A DNA stretch of 64,000 bases from Nitrospira sp. (GTDB lineage Bacteria; Nitrospirota; Nitrospiria; Nitrospirales; Nitrospiraceae), in contig JAOUHJ010000001.1 of assembly GCA_029865225.1 (NCBI GenBank), positions 114,442-178,441 on the forward strand, given 5' to 3'. Below the pieces are notes generated by a model. That model was not told the origin of the DNA, made no database searches, and worked only from the letters and a program-made list of their open reading frames with translations. Positions 16,572 to 22,901 of the stretch are shown here, piece after piece (within the stretch, counting starts at the first letter, position 1; every line of letters begins with the position of its first letter). The position numbers and the translations under genes are program-made.

Positions 16572-16850
16572 ATGAACAGCATGCCAGGTTTTTTTGCAGA
16601 CCAATCGATCTATCGCAGAAGGGATCAATATCGAGCAAACCCTCGATTTGCTCGAACGGAAACAAGGATCGTGATGCCGGCTGCGGAAGGGCCCTGTCCG
16701 CCAGGGTGTTACCCAGCACATGTAGCGTGTACCGGTTTTCTCTTGTGGTGCGCGTGCTGGTGTCCCAGTGCCGGTTACTATTGCCCAACAGGCGGCTGGT
16801 GGTTGTGCGGGGGATGTTTCGGTTTTTGGCAGAATGGCTGCCATCGTTAA
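16572..16850 (+). CDS. MPGF-motif Cys/Trp-rich peptide 4 (92 aa, 10 Cys)
   Basis: It begins MNSMPGFFADQSIYRRR after an AGGAGG site. The C-terminal half is unusual: CxxxC, CACWC and a Trp/Gly-rich run (PTGGWWLCGGCFGFW), ten cysteines in total. The hydrophobic, aromatic core could associate with membrane, but it has no proper transmembrane stretch free of Cys. An alternative start is the inner ATG at 16581. Confidence 0.7.
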   Translation: MNSMPGFFADQSIYRRRDQYRANPRFARTETRIVMPAAEGPCPPGCYPAHVACTGFLLWCACWCPSAGYYCPTGGWWLCGGCFGFWQNGCHR

Positions 16851-17059
16851 CACTGGGAAAGGGATGTGGTGTGGTCTTCTAAGGAGCACATGGCGAACCA
16901 AGCACAGTGTGAGTTCCACCGAGTAGCCGGAGGGCCAGGTGATTTGACGGATGTCCCGTGAGAGTGAGGGCGTGCACAAATTTCGGAGCCATACCGATCC
17001 GCGACAAAAAAGGGGCGGACCCTTATACACTCGTCTTAACCAACAAGGAGGTCTGGATC

Positions 17060-17323
17060 ATGCACATGCCAGGATTTACGGCCGAGAAGGCGCTCAGTGG
17101 TCCGTTCATGCAGTACCAACCGATGTCTCATCATGGAGGAGTGAGTCGTCGCACTGTGGTGCCCCAACTGGGTTACTGCTGGTGTTCGGAGCCTGATTCC
17201 TACACCGTTTGTGATTCCCGTGGTAATTGCTATGAAAAGTGGGTCTGTCTCCAGTGGTTCTGTGAAGGTAGTCCTCCTTTCATAAAGAAATACCCAAAGC
17301 TCCCGCCGGGATGGAGGTTTTAG
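17060..17323 (+). CDS. MPGF-motif peptide 5 (87 aa, 6 Cys)
   Basis: It starts MHMPGFTAEKALSGPFMQY after CAAGGAGG. Six cysteines lie in the central part (CWCSEP, CDSRGNC, CLQWFC), followed by a basic, proline-containing tail (KKYPKLPPGWRF). The opening is close to peptide 1 at DNA level, again with a divergent remainder. Confidence 0.7.
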   Translation: MHMPGFTAEKALSGPFMQYQPMSHHGGVSRRTVVPQLGYCWCSEPDSYTVCDSRGNCYEKWVCLQWFCEGSPPFIKKYPKLPPGWRF

Positions 17324-17370
17324 ACCCAAGAAACGGCAATACTTCGTGCCCAATGTGCAGACTGCATTCT

Positions 17371-17404
17371 GGGGTCAGACGCCTTGCCAATGGCGTCTGA
17401 CCCC
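17371..17404. repeat. Perfect 13-bp hairpin
   Basis: GGGGTCAGACGCC is repeated inverted after an 8-base loop. It lacks a T tract, so it is more like a REP-type or RNA-processing hairpin than a classical terminator, though it could end the transcript of peptide 5. Confidence 0.6.
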
Positions 17405-17446
17405 ATCGTGATGTAACGGTTCACGCAAGAGTGAAGCAGCTAAATG

Positions 17447-17470
17447 GGCTGCCCCTCTAGAGGGGCAGCC
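17447..17470. repeat. Perfect 24-bp palindrome
   Basis: GGCTGCCCCTCT is followed immediately by its reverse complement, without a loop. It could be a protein-binding site or a recombination relic. Confidence 0.55.
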
Positions 17471-17555
17471 ACTGAAGGCTTGGAAGGCTTGCCACAAGTC
17501 GTAAGCATCGTTATCTGTTCTACGGGGGTAGATGCAGACAAGGTGTTTCCCTTCC

Positions 17556-17690
17556 TAGGAGCCTGTCCGACATTGGAAAGCACGAAAATTTCGACTCACG
17601 TATTTGGCTCAGGCTCAACGATCTCGATTCAGTCAATATGATTTGATCCCCCTAAATTGATCAATTTCGTCAATGTCGGACAGCCTCCTA
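17556..17690. mobile_element. MITE-like element with 20-bp inverted ends (135 bp)
   Basis: The ends 17556-17575 and 17671-17690 are inverted repeats with one mismatch (19 of 20), and both termini read TA. A TA at each end fits the TA target duplication of IS630/Tc1-mariner-type elements. There is no coding capacity inside. Confidence 0.6.
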
Positions 17691-18000
17691 GCAGGGATGG
17701 TCATGGCTAAGCGGCCCTGAATGGTGCCCTAAGTGCTGCAGAGATTTCAGCGATCGCACTACTATGTGCAGAAGTCCATTGTGCGTACCTTCAAGTGAAT
17801 TATGATCGACATGCTGTCGCGCAGAAATACGCGGCAGCTGCGGGGTGATGCGGAGTAAACAATCTTGGGTTAGTCGCCACAGTGCTGTGGCCCAGAGCAG
17901 TGCACTCGCTTGAGGGCAATGCCGCCTAACAGGGTAAGAGAGCATTGATGAGACTATCAATCAATTTGAGCGAATTCATTCTTAATAAGAAGAGGTGAAT

Positions 18001-18393
18001 ATGGAGGGATACACGCAAGCCAACTTATTTGAGCTCAGTAGTGGCGCTATTCACGTCACCTATTCAACGACGAATATCTTGGGCGGGCCGATGTTCAGTT
18101 ATCGTGATAATCAGCTGAGCCGCTCCTTCAGAGGCGAAGACATTCGTATCGAGGACACTGCCCTTGGTCAGGTCGTCACGGTCACGCTCGAAACTATTCG
18201 CGATGAACGAACCGTTTCGTTCTCCTTGATTGTGCCCATTGTGACGGTGATGCGCCAATCGAGCGGGACGCGTATCAAGGTGCCAGGGATCACAGTGACT
18301 GCTCCCACAATGATTGCCGGGCCACCACCGGGGCCGCAACTCCTGTATTCCGTGGTCAATCTGAGGGGAACGGCCCAATTTGTTGTGTCCTAA
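18001..18393 (+). CDS. MEGYTQANLFEL protein, beta-rich, Cys-free (130 aa)
   Basis: The ATG at 18001 has AAGAAGAGG at good spacing; a GTG two codons earlier is possible. The protein starts MEGYTQANLFELSSGAIHV and has alternating hydrophobic residues throughout, with no Cys. I recall similar hypothetical proteins in cyanobacteria and other bacteria; their function is unknown. The first residues loosely resemble the MPGF motif (x-E-G-Y-T-x-A), which may be coincidence. It lies within the peptide cluster, same strand. Confidence 0.65.
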   Translation: MEGYTQANLFELSSGAIHVTYSTTNILGGPMFSYRDNQLSRSFRGEDIRIEDTALGQVVTVTLETIRDERTVSFSLIVPIVTVMRQSSGTRIKVPGITVTAPTMIAGPPPGPQLLYSVVNLRGTAQFVVS

Positions 18394-18475
18394 GAGAAAC
18401 GACTAACTTCTAGGCGGGGTCTCTTACTCAAGTTGCCCTTGGCCCGTCAAGAAAGTTGAAAAGGAGGGATTGAGC

Positions 18476-18709
18476 ATGAAGATGCCAGGGTTTACTGCGG
18501 AAGGATCACTGGGGAGGCCGGCAATGACGTACACCATGGGCACTACAGATATCTCAGCGATTGGAGACAATATTCTTCCTCAACTTCGATGGCAGTGGCC
18601 CGAAGGCTCGTGTATTCCGGGGTGCATATGTGTTTCGCCTATCGATTGCCCATGCTGTGTTTCGTTCCCGTTCCCGAAGCGTCGAGGGTTCGACATGGTT
18701 ATTGACTAA
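18476..18709 (+). CDS. MPGF-motif peptide 6 (77 aa, 6 Cys)
   Basis: The ATG at 18476 follows AAGGAGGG and gives MKMPGFTAEGSLGRPAMTY; an upstream TTG in frame is less likely. The core has six cysteines near the end (CIPGCICVSP, CPCC), then a short basic tail. It is followed by another PatG-C tail fragment. Confidence 0.7.
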   Translation: MKMPGFTAEGSLGRPAMTYTMGTTDISAIGDNILPQLRWQWPEGSCIPGCICVSPIDCPCCVSFPFPKRRGFDMVID

Positions 18710-18742
18710 GGGAGAGTTAGGGGTCAGACTCCCTGTGTGTCA

Positions 18743-18793
18743 ACCCAATTTCCCTTTCTCGTGTCGCCGCTCGTCCAGTACCTTGAACGGTAG
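18743..18793 (+). pseudogene. PatG-C 3' end copy before the truncated peptide
   Basis: The frame FPFLVSPLVQYLER and stop matches FPFLVSPLAQYFER at 14545-14634. Only the last 14 codons remain. Confidence 0.75.
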
Positions 18794-18951
18794 TGCTCAT
18801 GTTGGAACGTGGAGCATACGGTCGATCATTCGAGACCTTCTTCTCGATCGGAAAGCCACGAGAACCGATGCAAATAAAAGAGGGAGCGATATGGTGGGAA
18901 TCCCAGCCTATACAGCGAAATATGCGTTGACCGGAAGTCGAGAAGGAGTCA
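18747..18951 (+). repeat. Duplicated cassette, copy B
   Basis: Repeat of 14588-14795 carrying the PatG-C tail, spacer and the beginning of the IPAYTAE peptide. Similarity stops within the peptide gene. Confidence 0.75.
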
Positions 18952-18986
18952 CTATCGGCTCACCCAGATCGGACGAGAACCCGTGA
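18891..18986 (+). pseudogene. Truncated second IPAYTAE peptide (31 codons)
   Basis: It starts MVGIPAYTAKYALTGSREG, matching the peptide at 14732, then diverges and stops after 31 codons without any cysteine. Motif and ribosome-binding site are intact but the core is missing, so it is a 3'-truncated copy, or at most a free leader. Confidence 0.6.
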
Positions 18987-19119
18987 CCGGCCGGGCGGCG
19001 GGCGAGGGGCCTGTTAAGGGAACCCGACGATAGGCCTGATACGATGATGAGCGTCGTGTGAGGAGCGTTGTCTTCTTGACCGGTGCCTTCGGGATGGGCG
19101 ACTCGTTGCCATCGCTTGC

Positions 19120-19707
19120 TCAGGGTTGACTCGTGTCTGGTCGGTCCCGGTCCTTCGCGTGGCGTTCGTCCATCATGTTCATAATGAAGGCTCTCATTGC
19201 GTTATCTGGAATATGAGGGAGGGTTTCGCGCACCCTCACGAAATCTCCTTTGTCGATCAGATTGACAACGATGAGCAACAGGGGCAATACCCCAAAATCA
19301 CCCATGGTCTGTGCGATTTCTATGGCACCAGCAAGATTCCCGTCCTTGAGAAAACCAAGAGGGATGTCATGATAGGTGTGACATCTCAATAGAGACTGAT
19401 CCGGGCAGGAGACGATCGTGTCCTTGACGCCCTGCACATCTCTGTGGCCAGCTTCGACAAACAGAATGGTTTGCCAGGCTTCTCGCAGATAGGTGCGGTT
19501 GGCGATCCCCTTCACGGATTGTCGCGCTCCGGTGGTATCTCCCGCCAACGCTTGGTTCATCGTATAGTCTTTCAGCTGTTCCTCTGTAGGGAATTGGCCG
19601 GGCCTGATGGCGTGCCTCCTCTCTGGGCTCACGACGAGCGAACATCTCAACAGGCACCCATGCGCCCCTGATGCGCCACCGCCGGTGGCGAGATACCAGA
19701 AAGACAC
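19120..19707 (-). CDS. Helical-repeat (TPR-like) protein, probably 5'-incomplete
   Basis: The longest frame starts with GTG at 19707 and gives 195 aa, but the first 30 residues look non-native and no ribosome-binding site is seen. From about residue 40 it shows a helical-repeat pattern (LAGDTTGARQSVKGI, LREAWQTILFVEAGHRD, KDGNLAGAIEIAQTMG) of the kind found in tandem families in such genomes. It is likely a fragment of a longer repeat protein. It is oriented against the peptide cluster. Confidence 0.45.
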   Translation of the reverse strand: MSFWYLATGGGASGAHGCLLRCSLVVSPERRHAIRPGQFPTEEQLKDYTMNQALAGDTTGARQSVKGIANRTYLREAWQTILFVEAGHRDVQGVKDTIVSCPDQSLLRCHTYHDIPLGFLKDGNLAGAIEIAQTMGDFGVLPLLLIVVNLIDKGDFVRVRETLPHIPDNAMRAFIMNMMDERHAKDRDRPDTSQP

Positions 19708-20569
19708 AAAGGGGCTATGGGAAACGCTCAGCTATGTCTGGTTGGATAATTCTAGCGGTGAACTGAGTTCGTGTCGATTCTTCACGCGATGTTGACAGTC
19801 CTCCCTCGAATCGGCACACCCTCACCCCTCTCTGGCATGAGTCCCATAGTGGCTTTGCAGCACCAAGGCAAAGAGGCAGGTGGCCTAGTTGCCTGCCAGA
19901 TGCTGCGGGATCGTTCGGTTTGTCCTGGGAGCAGATTCCGAGGAACAGGACGAAGCAGAAAGACCGAGGATATATATGGAGGAGCGAGACGACTCGGCTT
20001 CATCAACGCCGCGAGGATCAGCGAGTGCAGGGCCGTCCCATCTCAGGACCGTGGGGTCTGATGTCGGGGCATTGGCCACCGCTGTCGCCCGCGTCGGTCT
20101 CCGACGCTTACCCCTTTTCCCTTGTGAAATCATGAGGTTTCAGAGAAGCCGTCACCGTATCGAAAGCTCGATAAGAGCGTGGTCGCCCCTGACCTGAGGC
20201 AAGGCTGAGCTAGAGCCATTCGGCCCAGGGCCAAAATATTCTTGGCCTCACCTTCAAAACGTCGTGTTCGTTGCTGCTGTTTCCTCTCAACTCGTCCTCG
20301 TTCGTTGCTCCCACTCAGAAATACATCCAATTCACAATCTTCGCATCCTTGCATCTGGCGCGGCGATTCGGGTACTGCTCCTTCGTCTTGCGAACCACGT
20401 TCGATGAAGGAGCCATCATGACCAATCCCCGAGTCAACGCCTCACCCCCGAAACTTCTGACTCCTCCTGACCACTCCTGATCACTCAAGAGCAAAACAGG
20501 ACTATTTCCACCGGCCTGAGCACCCGCGTAGGGTCCGCCCATGCCACAGCGTGTCATGAAAGAACAGCA
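19708..20569. other. Gap between peptide cluster and phage module
   Basis: About 860 bases. The only candidate is a 20-codon frame at 20418-20480 with a good GAAGGAG site (MTNPRVNASPPKL), too short to call. The phage module's left boundary, replication origin or regulatory region may lie here. No copy of the 45-bp att repeat was found. Confidence 0.4.
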
Positions 20570-20881
20570 ATGAAGGCTAGATGGTTGACCGTCCCTGAAC
20601 TCGCCGCCGTGTTGCAACTCAGTGTGGTGTCCGTCCGTCGCGCCTACTGGAAGGGGCACCTCCCGGTGATCCGCATCGGACGGATGGTCCGCTTCGACCT
20701 GGACCAGGTCCGACAAGCAATCCAACGAAACGGGCATGGGTTACTGCAGACCATCGATAGCCAGGTGGGAGCGACCCGCCGCGCGCCCGGCGGCGCCAGC
20801 CGACGGCGCGACGGGCCGCCCAGCCCCCGAATAGTCAAACGGGGGCGCAAATTCCAACCACGAATTCGGAGGGACGTATGA
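20570..20881 (+). CDS. Helix-turn-helix (excisionase-type) regulator (103 aa)
   Basis: The N-terminal 55 residues (WLTVPELAAVLQLSVVSVRR, then IRIGRMVRFDLDQVRQAI) are a MerR/excisionase-like winged HTH. The C-terminal part is Arg-, Gly- and Pro-rich and probably disordered. The stop overlaps the Rep start (ATGA), so the two are translationally coupled. Likely a regulator of phage replication. Confidence 0.75.
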   Translation: MKARWLTVPELAAVLQLSVVSVRRAYWKGHLPVIRIGRMVRFDLDQVRQAIQRNGHGLLQTIDSQVGATRRAPGGASRRRDGPPSPRIVKRGRKFQPRIRRDV

Positions 20882-21933
20882 GTAGCTGGGAGATGTCGAT
20901 CGGATGGGTACGGTTCACCGTTCCCTCTTCCACGGTGGAGATTCTCAAGCGAGTCCTCGGTGAGGGGGACTGGATCCGAGATGAGAAAGGCTATGAAGGG
21001 TACCGGGAGGTCTGGATCTGCCGGGGCAATGACAGCGGGTATGGCCGGATTGCCACCGGAGCGAAACGCGCACCTCGCGAAGTCCATGTCGATCTCTCCC
21101 AAGAATTGATCAGTCATTGGACGTACGAGAAGTTTCACACATTGGCGGCGTGGGTCTTCGATCAGAAGGGGCATTTCGGGCGGATCGATGTGGCGCTCGA
21201 TGATCGCCTGGGCGTGATCGATGTCGACGGGGTCTATGAGGCCGTGGCGAAGGGCCACTGTGTCTCACATTTCCGGCAATGCCGGATCATCGGGGGGCTC
21301 GATGTGCCGACAGGGGCCGACCGAGGGAAGACGCTCGCGCTCGGCTCGCGCCAATCGGAGAGCTATCTCCGGATCTACGACAAAGCCGCAGAACAACGGG
21401 CCAAAGAGAAACCGGTCGACGGCCCCTGGATGCGCTGGGAGATGGAATGGAAGCGCGAACGGGCCCAAGCCGTGGGATTGGCCTTGTCCACCCTCGATCA
21501 AGACTCCTTCCAACGCTATATCGTCGGGGTCTTCCGGACCGCCGTGGATTTCCGGGACTGCACCAGAGCGGACGATCCCAAAGATCGCTACTACGCGCCC
21601 ATCTTAGACTGGTGGAAAGTCCTCACGGAGGGGATGGCTCGGGCCAAGCTCGCGATCGTGCAGGCGGTCAAGACCATTGAACAGGTCAAACGCTGGGCCG
21701 AGAAGAGCTTGGCCCCCACCTTGAGCCTCCTCTGTGCCCATCCCGAAGCCGGGGAACGCTGGCTGGTCCGCACGATCGTCGATGGCGTGGATCGCTGGCG
21801 GAGCAAACATCTCGCACTCCTCCAAGGCGGAAAGACACTCGAAAAAGCGAAATACAGGCTGCACTGGTGGAATCCCCGGGACGGATTCTCGGCAGCCTAT
21901 GGCCCAGGGATGAATGAAGGAAGCCCTGCATGA
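20878..21933 (+). CDS. Filamentous-phage replication initiator (Rep) (351 aa)
   Basis: It resembles the Rep/RstA-type initiators that nick and restart rolling-circle replication. Visible landmarks are REVHVDLSQELISHW, the metal/active-site region GRIDVALDD, and LRIYDKAAEQ (a Y/K-containing motif). A long helical C-terminal part follows. Its position just upstream of an ssDNA-binding protein and pIII/Zot genes fits. Length is typical. Confidence 0.8.
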   Translation: MSSWEMSIGWVRFTVPSSTVEILKRVLGEGDWIRDEKGYEGYREVWICRGNDSGYGRIATGAKRAPREVHVDLSQELISHWTYEKFHTLAAWVFDQKGHFGRIDVALDDRLGVIDVDGVYEAVAKGHCVSHFRQCRIIGGLDVPTGADRGKTLALGSRQSESYLRIYDKAAEQRAKEKPVDGPWMRWEMEWKRERAQAVGLALSTLDQDSFQRYIVGVFRTAVDFRDCTRADDPKDRYYAPILDWWKVLTEGMARAKLAIVQAVKTIEQVKRWAEKSLAPTLSLLCAHPEAGERWLVRTIVDGVDRWRSKHLALLQGGKTLEKAKYRLHWWNPRDGFSAAYGPGMNEGSPA

Positions 21934-21962
21934 ACCACACAGCTCATCACAAGGAGCACGTC

Positions 21963-22238
21963 ATGAAGCGAATCTCGGGACAGACGGTGAAACTGCTGAA
22001 TGAAGAACGGGCCCTCCTCATGAGCCTTGCAGCCAAACGGGATGTGACGCACTCGGATGTGCTCCGCGTCGGGCTCTACCAACTCGCAGCAACAGAGGGA
22101 CTGGATAGAGAAGTCATGCAGGCGGTGCATGCACGGGTGGACCATCTCCGTCAGCGGGAGGCAGGGTGGGACCGGATGCGGCCTGAACCGACCACTCATC
22201 CCTCTCGGACTGACATCCTGTACACAGGAGGCATCTGA
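21963..22238 (+). CDS. Small probable ribbon-helix-helix protein (91 aa)
   Basis: The start MKRISGQTVKLLNEERALLM and the segment VTHSDVLRVGLYQLAATEG look like a ribbon-helix-helix or short helical DNA-binding fold. The GGAG-type site is 10 bases upstream. The stop overlaps the next start (TGATG). Possibly a phage regulator; unproven. Confidence 0.6.
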   Translation: MKRISGQTVKLLNEERALLMSLAAKRDVTHSDVLRVGLYQLAATEGLDREVMQAVHARVDHLRQREAGWDRMRPEPTTHPSRTDILYTGGI

Positions 22239-22471
22239 TGGCCACGCCACGACGAGGAACGGTCCGTACAGGAGCAAGAGTTCACACAACGCAGACCAAA
22301 CCGTCCGGGGTGGACGGTGAACGACGGGTGCTCTGCCGTCGCTGTCACAGCGGGGTGCTCTCGCTGTTTATGTGTGGCCCACGATTGCGTGGCCGCTGTC
22401 AGGACTGCGGCACCGTGTGGGTCTTCTTATGGTCCTGCAGCAAGCAGGGCTGGTTTCCATGGTCCAACTAA
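22238..22471 (+). CDS. Small zinc-ribbon protein (77 aa)
   Basis: Two CxxC pairs (CRRC, CQDC) separated by 17 residues form a typical zinc ribbon; the N-terminus is basic. It is coupled to the upstream gene by a TGATG overlap. Likely nucleic-acid or protein binding in the phage replication block. Confidence 0.6.
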   Translation: MATPRRGTVRTGARVHTTQTKPSGVDGERRVLCRRCHSGVLSLFMCGPRLRGRCQDCGTVWVFLWSCSKQGWFPWSN

Positions 22472-22496
22472 CAATTCACTAACCAGGAGGCATGAC

Positions 22497-22787
22497 ATGT
22501 CCAAATTCGTTGCAACGTGCGTGGTGATGGGCGTCAAGGCGAGACCGAGTCAGGACGGCACCCGGACCTTCCGGAATGCCGTGCTCTATTTTGAGGAGGA
22601 CACGACCACCTTGGAAGCCAATATCTCCGAGGACCACGAGGCCCTCTATAAGCAGATGGAGGCCAACAAGATGAAACTGGCCCAGGTCACGGTGAATCTT
22701 CGGGAGTTCAAGGGGCAACGGTTTATCGATGTGACGGGCTATCAACCCATCACGCACGGAGCGGCAGCTGGTTCGCACGGGAAGTAA
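22497..22787 (+). CDS. ssDNA-binding protein of the phage (gpV-like) (96 aa)
   Basis: Size, position between Rep and coat genes, and the beta-rich pattern (FVATCVVMGVKARPSQDGTR, VTVNLREFKGQRFIDVTGY) match phage single-stranded DNA-binding proteins that coat progeny strands. The AGGAGG site precedes the ATG at 22497. Assignment is by context and fold pattern, not by a unique motif. Confidence 0.6.
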   Translation: MSKFVATCVVMGVKARPSQDGTRTFRNAVLYFEEDTTTLEANISEDHEALYKQMEANKMKLAQVTVNLREFKGQRFIDVTGYQPITHGAAAGSHGK

Positions 22788-22805
22788 GGAGACAGCTGGA
22801 GTCTC

Positions 22806-22901
22806 ATGGTCTTCACCGATCTGACGTTGGAGCAACAACTCTCATGGACGATGTTCTATCTCGCCTGTTTTCTCACCGGCCTCCTCTCCGGGCGGCTCTA
22901 A
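22806..22901 (+). CDS. Tiny membrane protein, minor-coat-like (31 aa)
   Basis: It has a GGAG site, ATG at 22806, one hydrophobic stretch (WTMFYLACFLTGLLSG) and a stop at 22899. It overlaps the first 58 bases of the pIII-like gene in another frame. Filamentous phages encode such short pVII/pIX-type tip proteins at this position. Confidence 0.5.
   Translation: MVFTDLTLEQQLSWTMFYLACFLTGLLSGRL

Larger units (their letters stand above)
17324..18000. other. Gene-free, repeat-rich gap in the peptide cluster
   Basis: It holds the hairpin at 17371-17404, the palindrome at 17447-17470 and the MITE-like element at 17556-17690. No gene is supported. Confidence 0.5.
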
